Positions 33,551 through 41,831 are shown, counted from the first letter of the stretch. The stretch is DNA of 64,000 nucleotides from Streptomyces ruber (GCF_014648075.1 NZ_BMQK01000015.1:124001-188000); one strand, 5' to 3'. Program-made: numbers and translations. The notes: generated by a model not told the origin, from the letters alone.

Positions 33551-34882
33551 GTGCGCGGACGAAGTGCGGGCAGGGCGGGCGTACGCGGGACGGCGGCCCT
33601 GGCCATAGGCGTTCTCGGCCTCGGACTCGCCGCCTGCGGCCCCGCCGAGCGGACCTCCACGACGGCGAAGAAGCCGGAGCCCGTGGCCAGGGCGACGCAG
33701 GGCCACGCACAGGTGCCCGTCCCCCGCGGCGAGGGCGACGGCGACGTACCCGACGACTTCAACGGCGACGGCCGCCGCGACCTCGTCCTCAACGACCTGG
33801 TGAAGTCGGAGAGCCACGCGGACGACGCCGGCATCGGCATCGTGTACGGCACGGAGGACGGCCTCGACCCGGGCGCACGGCAGCTCCTCAGCCCCGCGGA
33901 GCAGGCGGCGCCCACGGACGGCGTGCTGCCCGCCGTGTTCGAGGCGGAGGAGAGCTGTGACCTGGACGGCGACGGCTTCACGGACCTCGTCGTCTCCACG
34001 GACCCGCCGTACGACGGCCAGGGGCAGCCGCCGGTCCCGCTCCAGCTCCTCTTCGGCTCCCCCGCGGGCCTGACCGGCAGGGCGGTCACGCTGGACGTGC
34101 CCGCCCGCGCCCGCGCCGGCAACGACTGGCCGGACCAGCCCGTGTGCGGCGACTTCGACGGCGACGGCGCGGACGACCTGGTGCTGCACGCGTCGGCCAG
34201 CCGGCTGACGTATCTGCGCGGCCCGTTCACCCGCGACGGCGCCCCGCGTGCCGCGGACGCGCCCCTGGCCGCACCCGGCAGCGTCCCCACCGGCCCGGCC
34301 GTCGACGTGAACGGCGACGGCTACGACGACCTGCTGGTCCGCGAAGACGGCGACGCGTCCCCGTCGAGCGTCGTGTACGGCGGCCCGTCCGGCCCCGCCC
34401 GCACGGGCTTCGCACTGCCCGCGGGGGTGGACGTGGCGTTCGGCTCCTTCGGCGGCGAGAGGGACGTACTGGACGCGGCCGTCGGCTCACAGGACGGCAC
34501 GGCCCTGCGCTACGACCTCACCGGCCCCACGGTCACCACGCAGGCCGCACTCGACGTGCCCGGCACGGTCCTGGACGCGGGCGACCTCGACGGCGACGGG
34601 TACGCGGAGCTGGTGACCGGCGGTACGGAGCTGCGCGTCTTCCAGGGCCGTACGAAGGGGCTCACCGCGTCCGGCGTCGTCACGGTGGACCCGCCGGCCG
34701 AGGGCACGACCCGCGTCCTGGCGGTCGGCGACTTCACCGGCGACGGCCTGGCCGACCTGGCGGTGCGGACGTACCGGGGGGAGACGGAGGACACGGTCGC
34801 GGTGTACGCGGGCCGTCGGGAAGGGGTCGTGGACCCGGCGCCGGTGGTCACCTTCTCGACGGCGGAGTTCCTGGTGTCCTGA
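33551..34882 (+). CDS. FG-GAP/VCBS-repeat lipoprotein
   Basis: 443 residues from the GTG at 33551, chosen for the GAGGTGG site 3 nt upstream; an in-frame ATG is 15 codons earlier. Lipoprotein signal: RGRSAGRAGVRGTAALAIGVLGLGLAAC. The mature protein contains FG-GAP/VCBS repeats with calcium-loop motifs: DFNGDGRRDLV, DLDGDGFTDLV, DFDGDGADDLV, DVNGDGYDDLL, DLDGDGYAELV and DFTGDGLADLAV, which should form a beta-propeller outside the cell. Integrin-like FG-GAP proteins are abundant in Streptomyces and mostly without known ligands. Convergent with the TetR gene. Confidence 0.85.
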   Translation: MRGRSAGRAGVRGTAALAIGVLGLGLAACGPAERTSTTAKKPEPVARATQGHAQVPVPRGEGDGDVPDDFNGDGRRDLVLNDLVKSESHADDAGIGIVYGTEDGLDPGARQLLSPAEQAAPTDGVLPAVFEAEESCDLDGDGFTDLVVSTDPPYDGQGQPPVPLQLLFGSPAGLTGRAVTLDVPARARAGNDWPDQPVCGDFDGDGADDLVLHASASRLTYLRGPFTRDGAPRAADAPLAAPGSVPTGPAVDVNGDGYDDLLVREDGDASPSSVVYGGPSGPARTGFALPAGVDVAFGSFGGERDVLDAAVGSQDGTALRYDLTGPTVTTQAALDVPGTVLDAGDLDGDGYAELVTGGTELRVFQGRTKGLTASGVVTVDPPAEGTTRVLAVGDFTGDGLADLAVRTYRGETEDTVAVYAGRREGVVDPAPVVTFSTAEFLVS

Positions 34883-34937
34883 CGTCGGCGCCGGCGCGTC
34901 GGAGGGACCTCGGTGGCACTGCTCGTCGCGGGAACCG

Positions 34938-35555
34938 TCAGGCGGGCGGCCAGTTCCGCAGCGCCACGTCGGCCACCCGCTGGAGTTCGTCCCGGGTGGC
35001 GCCGCCGACGGCCTGCACGGAGATGCCGTTCGCCACGGTCATGAGGTAGCGCGCCAGCACGCCCGGATCGGCCTCCGCCGGCAGATCGCCCTCCTCGGCG
35101 GCCCGCCGGAACCGTTCGGCCAGGCGGGAGACGCCGTCGTTGCGCCAGTCGGCGAGGGTGTCACGGACGCTGCCCGCGGTGTCGCCGGCGGCGAGTGAAC
35201 CCTGGACACCGAGGCACCCGGCGGGGCAGCCGGAGCGGGTGCTGGCCCGGACGGCACCGTGGAGGAACGCGGTGGCCACCTGCCGGGCGGTCGGCTCCCG
35301 CAGGGCGCGGGCCACATACGCGGCGGGGCCCTCCTCGTAGCGCTCCAGGGCCTTGCGGAACAGGTCCTCCTTGTTGCCGAAGGCCGCGTACATGCTGGTG
35401 CGCGTGATGCCCATGGCGCCGGTCAGATCGGTGAGGCTGGCGCCCTCGTACCCCTTCTCCCAGAAGACCCGCATGGCCCGCTCCAGGGCCTCGTCGGCGT
35501 CGAAGCCCCTCGGCCGGCCGATCGGTGCCTTCTGCTGCGTACCCATGCGCTCCAT
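34938..35555 (-). CDS. TetR/AcrR family repressor, divergent from the SDR gene
   Basis: 205 residues. Helix-turn-helix at the N-terminus: ALERAMRVFWEKGYEGASLTDLTGAMGITRTSMYAAFGNKEDLFRKAL, followed by an all-helical ligand domain (STRSGCPAGCLGVQGSLAAGD contains two Cys). ATG has GGAG 7 nt upstream. It is transcribed away from the SDR gene; palindromes in the 127-bp intergenic region (35581-35590, 35612-35635) are likely operators for this repressor. Ligand unknown. Confidence 0.9.
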   Translation of the reverse strand: MERMGTQQKAPIGRPRGFDADEALERAMRVFWEKGYEGASLTDLTGAMGITRTSMYAAFGNKEDLFRKALERYEEGPAAYVARALREPTARQVATAFLHGAVRASTRSGCPAGCLGVQGSLAAGDTAGSVRDTLADWRNDGVSRLAERFRRAAEEGDLPAEADPGVLARYLMTVANGISVQAVGGATRDELQRVADVALRNWPPA

Positions 35556-35580
35556 CGTACTTCTCCGGCCCCAGTTCTGT

Positions 35581-35635
35581 ACCGATCGGTGCGGAAGCGT
35601 GTTACGGTTCCCTTCAGTACTGATCGGTACTGAAG
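35581..35635. promoter_or_regulatory. TetR-type operators between the TetR and SDR genes
   Basis: Two dyads share the core ACCGATCGGT or its variant: ACCGATCGGT (35581-35590) is perfect, and a 24-bp dyad at 35612-35635 has the arms CTTCAGTAC and GTACTGAAG around TGATCG, self-complementary but for one pair. The sites are placed to repress both divergent promoters. Confidence 0.8.
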
Positions 35636-35682
35636 TCGGACGTCGTTCAGACGTCGTCCTGATGCCTGTGGAGGCCGTTCAC

Positions 35683-36426
35683 ATGGGACAGCTCGAGAAC
35701 AAGACCGCCGTCATCACCGGCGGCGGCACCGGAATCGGCCTGGCCACCGCCGTACGGCTGGCCGACGAGGGCGCGCACGTGTTCATCACCGGCCGGCGCA
35801 AGACCGAGCTGGACGCCGCCGTCGAGACCATCGGCGCGGCGCGGGCGACCGCGGTGCCGGGCGACGTCTCCGACCCGGCGGACCTGGACCGGCTGTACGA
35901 CGCGGTCCGCGCCCGGGGCCGCGGCCTGGACGTGGTCTTCGCGAACGCGGCGACCGCCTCCCTGATACCGCTGGAGCAGATCACCCAGGAGGACTTCGAC
36001 CACATCTTCGACATCAACGTGCGGGGCACGCTGCTCACCGTCCAGAAGGCGCTGCCGCTGCTCAACGAGGGCGCCTCGGTGATCCTGAACGCCTCCACCG
36101 CCGCCGACAACGGCGCGGAGGCGTTCGGCCTGTACGCGGCGTCGAAGGCGGCGATACGGACCTTCGCGCGGGTCTGGGCCAACGAGCTCAAGGGCCGCGG
36201 CGTCCGGGTCAACGCGGTCTCACCGGGCCCGATCGACACCCCCGGCATCACCAACCTCTTCGGCGACGCGGCCGACGTCCGCACGAAGCTCGCCACGGAC
36301 ACCGCACTGGGCCGCATGGGACGTCCGGAGGAGGCCGCCGCGGTGGTGGCGTTCCTGGCCTCCGACCAGAGCAGCTTCATGCTCGGGGCCAACGTCTACG
36401 TCGACGGGGGTGAGAACCAGATCTGA
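35683..36426 (+). CDS. Short-chain dehydrogenase/reductase
   Basis: 247 residues. Classical SDR: cofactor loop TGGGTGIGLATA (NADP(H) preferred by the downstream GRRKTEL), NAAT in place of NAG (FANAAT), catalytic Ser in LNASTAADNGAEAFG, YxxxK motif LYAASKAAIR, and PGPIDTPGI. Substrate cannot be told. ATG start giving MGQLENKTAVITGG. The divergent TetR gene and the palindromes suggest induction by a small molecule, perhaps the substrate. Confidence 0.93.
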   Translation: MGQLENKTAVITGGGTGIGLATAVRLADEGAHVFITGRRKTELDAAVETIGAARATAVPGDVSDPADLDRLYDAVRARGRGLDVVFANAATASLIPLEQITQEDFDHIFDINVRGTLLTVQKALPLLNEGASVILNASTAADNGAEAFGLYAASKAAIRTFARVWANELKGRGVRVNAVSPGPIDTPGITNLFGDAADVRTKLATDTALGRMGRPEEAAAVVAFLASDQSSFMLGANVYVDGGENQI

Positions 36427-36465
36427 GCCGCGGACGCCTGGTGGCCCGGTGGGCCGACGGCCCGG

Positions 36466-36666
36466 CTACGGGGTACGGCGCAGGTGACGTATGAGGGCGG
36501 CGAGTCCGGTCGGGGCGGTGGTCAGCACCGTCCCGGGCTCGTCGCTTCCACGGAGCAGGAACGCGTCCTGGCGGACGGCGGGTTCGATGCAGTTGGGCGC
36601 GTCCTCGTCGCCTGAGAACGAGGACTTGTGCCAGCGGGTACCCCGGGCCATGTCCGGCAGCGTCAT
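36466..36666 (-). CDS. DUF397 protein
   Basis: 66 residues. DUF397 hallmarks: RWHKSSFSGDEDAPNCIEPA, then FLLRGSDEPGTVL and LAALIRHLRR. DUF397 proteins in Streptomyces are partners, proposed antitoxin-like or modulators, of XRE/DUF5753 regulators such as Scr1/Scr2. This one is downstream of the second DUF397 gene, separated by 6 bp, in the XRE operon. Confidence 0.92.
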   Translation of the reverse strand: MTLPDMARGTRWHKSSFSGDEDAPNCIEPAVRQDAFLLRGSDEPGTVLTTAPTGLAALIRHLRRTP

Positions 36667-36672
36667 CGCGGC

Positions 36673-36855
36673 TCACCGACCGTCGCGCAGGTGACGTATC
36701 AGCGCGGCAAGCTCCGGCACCGTGGCGGTGAGCACCGTGCCGGGGTCGTCGCTCTCGCGTAGGCGGACGGAGCCTTGAACTGCTGCGAGTTCGACGCACT
36801 CGTCGCTGTCTCCCCCGCCGGAGAAGGAGGACTTCTGCCATGCGTTCTGTGACAT
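36673..36855 (-). CDS. DUF397 protein
   Basis: 60 residues: AWQKSSFSGGGDSDECVELAAV, VRLRESDDPGTVL, LAALIRHLRDGR. Middle gene of the XRE-DUF397-DUF397 unit, 10 bp after the XRE stop. Its sequence differs enough from the downstream DUF397 copy that they look like an old tandem duplication. Confidence 0.92.
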   Translation of the reverse strand: MSQNAWQKSSFSGGGDSDECVELAAVQGSVRLRESDDPGTVLTATVPELAALIRHLRDGR

Positions 36856-36865
36856 GCCAAGCCTT

Positions 36866-37708
36866 TCAGCTCTGTCGTACGAGATCCTCGATGAAGTCTC
36901 TCGACTCCGCCGCGCTCAGGGCCACCTTCTCGATCGTGGCCAGGACCGTCCGGTAGCGGTTCAGCTGGGCTTCGGCGTCCAGATAGGCCCCACCGTGCTG
37001 GGTGTCCACCAGGACGGTGTCCAGCTGAGGCACGGAACCATTGGCGTACGTCACCGGGTTACTGATGCCGGCGAAGCCGTCCACGTCGAACGGCACAACG
37101 CGCACGCTGACATGGGACCGCTCCGACTGCTCCAGAATATGCAGCAGCTGTTCCCTGGCGACCTCGCGGTCAGCGGCTCGCAAGCGCAGCGCCGCTTCGT
37201 GGACAACGGCCGCATAGGTGACCGAGCCAAGTACTTCCTGGCGCCGCAACCGGAAACGCACGCGAGCCTCCCGCTGCTCCTCCGACAACGAGGGCACCGA
37301 CGAGGCGAAGATGCCCCGCATCTGCTTTTCCGTCTGCAAGAGGCCCGGCACGTGCACCGTCTGGAACGTGCGCAACTCGACGGCATGGTGCTCCAACTCG
37401 GCCACTCTCATGTACCCGGCGGGGACCGCCTCCCGGTGCTCCTCCCACCAGCCGCGCCCGCGTTCTGCCGCCATGGCTGCCAGCGCATCGACCAAACCGG
37501 CGTCGCCCACCCCGTAATGGCTCGCCAGGAACCGCACGCGCTCCGAACTCACCCCGACGCGCCCCGCCTCCACGTTGGACAGTTTGCCTTCGTTGATCCC
37601 CGTCGCTCGGGCAGCCTCCCGGAGTCCCAGTCCTGCCAGCTCACGAAGTTTCCGTAGCTCCCTGCCCAGGCGCTTCTGCCGCACCGTGATGACGCTTCTG
37701 GCGACCAT
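36866..37708 (-). CDS. XRE-family regulator with DUF5753
   Basis: 280 residues. N-terminal Cro/CI helix-turn-helix (LGRELRKLRELAGLGLREAARATGINEGKLSNVEAGRV), C-terminal DUF5753 domain (WWEEHREAVPAGYMRVAELEHHAVELRTFQTVHVPGLLQTE, REQLLHILEQ...). Such regulators pair with DUF397 proteins (Scr1/Scr2 type) and with HATPase proteins near them, and can activate antibiotic production when overexpressed. Here the pair is followed by two DUF397 genes and faces an ATP-binding protein gene across a perfect 34-bp palindrome. Confidence 0.93.
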   Translation of the reverse strand: MVARSVITVRQKRLGRELRKLRELAGLGLREAARATGINEGKLSNVEAGRVGVSSERVRFLASHYGVGDAGLVDALAAMAAERGRGWWEEHREAVPAGYMRVAELEHHAVELRTFQTVHVPGLLQTEKQMRGIFASSVPSLSEEQREARVRFRLRRQEVLGSVTYAAVVHEAALRLRAADREVAREQLLHILEQSERSHVSVRVVPFDVDGFAGISNPVTYANGSVPQLDTVLVDTQHGGAYLDAEAQLNRYRTVLATIEKVALSAAESRDFIEDLVRQS

Positions 37709-37746
37709 TAGCCCTGCCTTTCCCCACAGTTGGACTCACGATATCC

Positions 37747-37780
37747 AGGGTCGAGCTTGACCCGGGTCAAGCTCGACCCT
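37747..37780. promoter_or_regulatory. Perfect 34-bp palindrome in the XRE / ATP-binding intergenic region
   Basis: The half-site AGGGTCGAGCTTGACCC (37747-37763) is followed directly by its exact reverse complement (37764-37780). It lies 39 bp upstream of the XRE start and 145 bp before the ATP-binding gene. TTGACC within each arm could serve as a -35 element in either direction. Likely the XRE regulator's operator. Confidence 0.85.
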
Positions 37781-37924
37781 TACCGTCAGTGACGCACCGA
37801 GCACGTTGAGGTCATCAGGGGTCCGGAAGGCACCGTCTCGCCACGCCATGGCGGCCGCGGCAGAGCCACCGCCCGTGTCACCACAGCACTCAGCCACTCC
37901 TATCGCTACGGCCGGGAGACACGC

Positions 37925-38338
37925 ATGGCACAAACCGGATCATCCTGGGAGTACACCCTCTACATCCCCCACGACCCACGAGCCGCCGGAATCTGCCGCC
38001 GCACCCTCCGCGACATCCTCACCACCCACCACCTCCCCACCCTCATCGAACCGGCGGAGCTACTCGCCTCGGAACTCATCGCGAACGCCCTCCTGCACAC
38101 CACCGGCCCCGCCGCCCTGAAGCTGAGGCAGTCCGGCGCGTCCTTCCGGCTCGGCGCCTGGGACACGGACCCCACGCCCCCGACAACGTCCGAAGCCCGC
38201 CCTCACGCCGAATCCGGCCGGGGCCTCCACCTCATCGACGCCTGCTCCGACGACTGGGGCTGGTTCCAGATCAATCCGCACGGCACCGGTACCGGCGGCA
38301 AATACGTATGGTGCGAGATCGGCACGCGGAAACCCTGA
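37925..38338 (+). CDS. HATPase_c (anti-sigma-factor-like) ATP-binding protein
   Basis: 137 residues. GHKL ATPase fold: N box AELLASELIANALLHT, G1-like DTDPTPPT, G2 box ESGRGLHLIDACSDDWGW, final GGKYVWCEI. Related to SpoIIAB/RsbW anti-sigma kinases and to the AbaA-like proteins of the XRE-DUF397 loci. It is divergent from the XRE regulator. It may regulate a partner by phosphorylation or binding; no cognate sigma factor is nearby. Confidence 0.88.
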   Translation: MAQTGSSWEYTLYIPHDPRAAGICRRTLRDILTTHHLPTLIEPAELLASELIANALLHTTGPAALKLRQSGASFRLGAWDTDPTPPTTSEARPHAESGRGLHLIDACSDDWGWFQINPHGTGTGGKYVWCEIGTRKP

Positions 38339-38365
38339 GCGACCACTGAGGCGCCCCGGACCACC

Positions 38366-38460
38366 CCCTTACTGATCATTTCAGGATGAGGTTCGGAGTC
38401 GTCGCAAGCAGATGATGCTGCAAGCGAGTTGGAGCAGTCCGAGGAACAATCAGTGAAGGG
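38366..38460. mobile_element. MITE-like 95-bp derivative of the adjacent IS5-family element
   Basis: Terminal inverted repeats CCCTTACTGATCATT (38366-38380) and, on the other strand from 38460, CCCTTCACTGATTGTT. The interior about 38366-38438 is about 85% identical, in reverse orientation, to the right end of the IS at 39838-40741, including its final codons (CLRRLRTSS then TGA, stop at 38381-38383). So it is an internally deleted copy. Its right repeat supplies the stop codon of the HxlR gene. Confidence 0.75.
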
Positions 38461-38854
38461 TGTCCGCGCCTTTGTCGAATGCCTCCCTGTGTCGTTCGAC
38501 TTCGGGGAGGTGGTCGGCGGTCCAGGAGCGCAGGATCGAGAAGGGCTCCTCAAGCGTGCGGCCCAGCGGTGTGATCCGGTACTCCACAGCAACGGGGCGT
38601 TGCATCAGTACCCGGCGCTCGACGAGGCCGTTGCGTTCCAACCGTCGCAGTGCCTGCGTCAGCGATTTTTGAGTGACCCCATCGAGCTCTCTCTTGAGCT
38701 CGTTGAAGCGTCGCGGCTGCCGGCACAACGCGGCCAGCAGCAGATGACCCCACTTGTCCAGCAGCTGATCCAGGAGCTCGCGCTGCGGGCCAACGATGGT
38801 CTCGTGATCGGCCCGATCTTCGCGGATACCAGGTTTCTTTGAAGTACCTGCCAT
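38450..38854 (-). CDS. HxlR-family regulator
   Basis: 134 residues from the ATG giving MAGTSKKPGIREDRA. Winged-helix HxlR signature: LLDKWGHLLLAALCRQPRRFNELKRELDGVTQKSLTQALRRLERNGLVERRV and VEYRITPLGRTLEEPFSIL. Such regulators often sense electrophiles or aromatic compounds and control a divergent gene, here the enoyl-CoA hydratase gene. The last codons (TLH-stop) lie inside the MITE-like repeat. Codon usage has more A/T in third positions than neighbours, suggesting transfer. Confidence 0.9.
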   Translation of the reverse strand: MAGTSKKPGIREDRADHETIVGPQRELLDQLLDKWGHLLLAALCRQPRRFNELKRELDGVTQKSLTQALRRLERNGLVERRVLMQRPVAVEYRITPLGRTLEEPFSILRSWTADHLPEVERHREAFDKGADTLH

Positions 38855-38860
38855 GCACCA

Positions 38861-38877
38861 GGTATACCAGAGATACC
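38861..38877. promoter_or_regulatory. Probable HxlR operator
   Basis: GGTATA-CCAGA-GATACC, an imperfect dyad in the 42-bp gap between the divergent HxlR and enoyl-CoA hydratase genes; it includes the perfect palindrome GGTATACC (38861-38868). HxlR sites commonly contain GTATAC-type motifs. Confidence 0.7.
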
Positions 38878-38896
38878 GGCAGCCCAAAGGAATCTC

Positions 38897-39748
38897 ATGA
38901 CCGAACAGTCCCTGCCCAGCCTCAATCTCAAGCGCCAGGACGGAGTGCTATGGGTTTCGATTGATGTTCCGCCCGTCAACCTGATGACGGCGCAGCTCAT
39001 GCTCGACCTGGACGCCGTCGCTGCATCGGCCGAGGATGATCCCGATCTGCACGTCATCGTGGTCCAAAGCGCTAATCCGGAGTTCTTCCTGGCGCACGGC
39101 GACCTGTCATTCGTGGAGGACCCCGCGACCTACGCCGCCCTCCCGGTCGCGGAGGAGACGCTTGTCGGGACGGGCCCGATGATGCGGCTTCATGAACGCT
39201 GGCGGCGTCTGCCTCAGACCACCATCGCCAAGGTCGCGGGACTCGCCCGAGGCGGTGGAGCCGAGCTGGTCTCCAGCCTGGATCTGCGATTCGCGGCCCT
39301 CGAGACTGCGGCGTTCGGCCAGTTCGAGGCACTGATCGGCATCGTCCCTGGAGCCGGTGCAACTGCCCACCTGCCCCGCCTCGTGGGTCGCGCTCGCGCT
39401 CTCGAGATCGTGCTGACAGGCGGGCTCGTCGACGCGGCGACTGCCGAGCGGTGGGGTTGGGTGAACCGAGCTCTGCCCGCCGCAGAACTGGATGAATATG
39501 TTGAGTGGGTAGCACTGACCATCGCGTCTCTGCCCGACGGTGTCCGCGCCGCGGCTATCGAAGCAATCGACGCGGCCGACGGCACGCTTGAGGACGCACT
39601 GCGCGCGGAGAACCGCCTGCTCGGCGAAACGTTCACTCCCGCGTCTGGAGAGCTTGCCCGGGCAGCGCTCGCGGCCGGGGTTCACACGCGCGAGGTGGAG
39701 CTGAACCTCGAAAAGGTGCTGCGCGCGAACCTCGTCCGGCATTCGTAA
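38897..39748 (+). CDS. Enoyl-CoA hydratase/isomerase family protein
   Basis: 283 residues. Crotonase fold: oxyanion-hole segments VVQSANPEFFLAHGDLS and AKVAGLARGGGAELVSSLDLRFA, then FGQFEALIGIVPGAGATAHLPRLVGRARALEIVLTGGLVDAATAERWGWV. Both catalytic Glu positions of hydratases are retained (GGGAEL and GQFE). Substrate unknown; a divergent HxlR gene implies induction by a small molecule. Third positions are less GC-rich than usual in Streptomyces, and the gene sits between two related mobile-element ends, so it looks imported. Confidence 0.92.
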   Translation: MTEQSLPSLNLKRQDGVLWVSIDVPPVNLMTAQLMLDLDAVAASAEDDPDLHVIVVQSANPEFFLAHGDLSFVEDPATYAALPVAEETLVGTGPMMRLHERWRRLPQTTIAKVAGLARGGGAELVSSLDLRFAALETAAFGQFEALIGIVPGAGATAHLPRLVGRARALEIVLTGGLVDAATAERWGWVNRALPAAELDEYVEWVALTIASLPDGVRAAAIEAIDAADGTLEDALRAENRLLGETFTPASGELARAALAAGVHTREVELNLEKVLRANLVRHS

Positions 39749-39837
39749 CGAATCGTCCTGCGCGGGTGGAGTGCAGAAGTTGTCCATACGGTCCGTTTGG
39801 CAATTCGGGTCGAACGACCGTACGGGCCGCCTCCAAC

Positions 39838-40741
39838 TCTGTGAAGCTGATTGTTTCGGAACGAGTTCGGTGTGAGGGCTTGGCGATCGGATCCGGTGGC
39901 GGCAGAGTGGTCCAGGTGCCGGACGATCTTGTGCCTGATGATCTGTGGGAACGTACCGCTCCGCTGCTGCCGCCCCGGCCGCCGCGTCGTCATCGGTGTC
40001 CCGGACGCCCGCCGGCGGACGACCGCGCGGCCCTGCGAGGCATCGTTTTAGGTACTGCGTAAGAACGTGAGCTGGAGAGATGTACCCGCCGAGCAGACCG
40101 GGTGCAGCGGCGTGACAGCGTGGCGGCGGTTGCGGGACTGGACCGAGGCCGGGGTGTGGTCCCGCCTGCACAAAGTGCTCCTGGCCGAGCTGCGCAAGGC
40201 AGGACTGCTGGACATGGACGACGCTGCGATCGACGGCTCACACGTTCGAGCCCTCAAAGGGGGGCTCACACCGGGCCTTCGCCGGTCGACCGCGCACGGC
40301 CGGGCAGCGAACACCACCTGATCGTCGACCGACACGGCACCCCTCTCGCCGTCACCCTGACCGGCGGAAACAGGCACGACGTCACCCAGTTGACACCCCT
40401 ACTGGACGCGATCCCCCGCATCCGAGGACTTCGCGGACGACCGCGGCACCGGCCAGGCCGGCTCTTCGCCGACCGCGGCTACGACTACGACAAGTACCGC
40501 CGCATCCTCCGAGCCCGCGGCATCACACCCAAGATCGCCCGCCGAGGCGTCCCGCACGGATCGGGACTGGGCAAGACCCGCTGGGTCGTGGAACGGACCT
40601 TCGCCCGGCTCCACCAGTTCACACGCCTGCGCATCCGCTACGAGATACGCGCCGACCTCCACCTTGGCCTGCTCCCACTCGCCTGCAGCATCATCTGCTT
40701 GCGACGCCTACGAACCTCATATCGAAACGATCAGTTAAGGG
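39838..40741 (+). mobile_element. IS5-family insertion sequence, decayed
   Basis: About 900 bp, the usual IS5/IS427-group size. Left end GAAGCTGATTGTTTCGGAAC (near 39843) and right end (reverse complement of 40714-40741) CCCTTAACTGATCGTTTCG form imperfect terminal repeats. One transposase covers the interior in broken frames. The 95-bp element at 38366-38460 is related to its right end. Confidence 0.8.
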
Positions 40742-40821
40742 ATGTCACAGCTCGGCCGCAAAGCCCTCTCCGCACCCCCGGGCCCGGCCCACCACCCGCC
40801 GGGAGCAGGTACGTTCGATGA
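39916..40821 (+). pseudogene. IS5-family transposase, disrupted
   Basis: Starts from GTG as VPDDLVPDDLWERTAPLLPP. The frame then needs a 1-base correction near 40050 (GIVL then VLRKNVSWRDVP) and a -1 shift at a run AAAGGGGGG (40257-40265), after which HLIVDRHGTPLAVTLTGGNRHDV, LFADRGYDYDKYRRILRARGITP and WVVERTFARLHQFTRLR give the DDE transposase core. The -1 shift can be the programmed OrfA/OrfB shift of the IS427 group; the earlier insertion cannot. The original stop (TGA in the 95-bp copy) is CGA here, so the frame runs on past the right end. Non-functional. Confidence 0.85.
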
Positions 40822-40822
40822 C

Positions 40823-41800
40823 GTGGCTGGATTCAGGATCGGACGCGGCCGGAACAACGGCGCTCCTCAAGCGCGACCGCAGAACCCTCCGTACGGACAG
40901 CAGCACGCCCGGAACCCGCAGGGCGGCCCGTCGTACGGCTACCCCCAGGCGCCTCAGCCGCCGCAGTACGGCGGTCAGCCCTACGGGGGTGGTCAGCCGT
41001 ACGGCGGACACGGTGGGCACGGCAGCCGGGGCGGCCAGGGTGCCACCCCGTCCGGCTGGCCGCAGGCGCGCGGCGGGGACCACGGCGAGCCGGAGTACTT
41101 CGGCGACGGCGGAAGCCACGGGTATCCCCAGGGCGGAGCCCCTGGCCCCGACCCGTACGCGGCCAACAACCCGGGCCACACCCAGGCGTTCTCGGTCGAC
41201 GACCCGTACCACCAGAGCGACACCTACCGCGCCGGCCACGCCCCGCCCGCTCCGGCGGGCCCGCGCCTGCGCTGGAAGGAGCTGCTCAAGGGCATCGTCA
41301 CGAGCCCCAACCACACCTTCCTGGTGATGCGGGACTACGCGGTGTGGCCCCCGGCCCTCATCGTCACCCTCCTCTACGGCCTGCTCGCCGTCCTCGGCTT
41401 CGACCAGGCGCGCGAGGACGCGATCAACGCCACGCTGAACAACGCCGTCCCGATCTTCCTGACGACGGCCGTCGCCATGGTGATCAGCTTCTTCATCCTG
41501 GGCGTGGTCACCCACACCCTGGCCCGCCAGCTCGGCGGCGACGGAGTCTGGCAGCCCACGGCCGGCCTCTCCATGCTGATCATGTGCATCACGGACGCCC
41601 CGCGCCTGGTCGTCGCCATGTTCCTGGGCGGTGACGCGCCCTTCGTCCAGATACTCGGCTGGGTGACCTGGGTGGCGGGCGGCGCGCTGCTGACCCTGAT
41701 GGTCTCGAAGTCCCACGACCTCCCGTGGCCGAAGGCCCTGGGCGCCTCGGCGATCCAGCTGATCGCGATCCTGTCGCTGATCAAGCTCGGGACGTTCTAG
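40823..41800 (+). CDS. Yip1-family membrane protein with Gly/Pro/Gln/Tyr-rich N-terminus
   Basis: 325 residues from a GTG start (VAGFRIGRGRNNGAPQARPQ). Residues 1-170 are a disordered stretch rich in YGGQPYGGGQPYGG-type repeats. Residues 175-325 form a five-helix Yip1/DUF1282-type domain: KELLKGIVTSPNHTFLVMRDYAVWPPALIV, VGVVTHTLARQLGGDGVWQPTAGLSML, and more. Function unknown; similar proteins are found in most Streptomyces. The upstream IS end lies 82 bp before the start. Confidence 0.85.
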   Translation: MAGFRIGRGRNNGAPQARPQNPPYGQQHARNPQGGPSYGYPQAPQPPQYGGQPYGGGQPYGGHGGHGSRGGQGATPSGWPQARGGDHGEPEYFGDGGSHGYPQGGAPGPDPYAANNPGHTQAFSVDDPYHQSDTYRAGHAPPAPAGPRLRWKELLKGIVTSPNHTFLVMRDYAVWPPALIVTLLYGLLAVLGFDQAREDAINATLNNAVPIFLTTAVAMVISFFILGVVTHTLARQLGGDGVWQPTAGLSMLIMCITDAPRLVVAMFLGGDAPFVQILGWVTWVAGGALLTLMVSKSHDLPWPKALGASAIQLIAILSLIKLGTF

Positions 41801-41831
41801 ACGCCACCGGCACCGAGCAACACGGAGCAGA

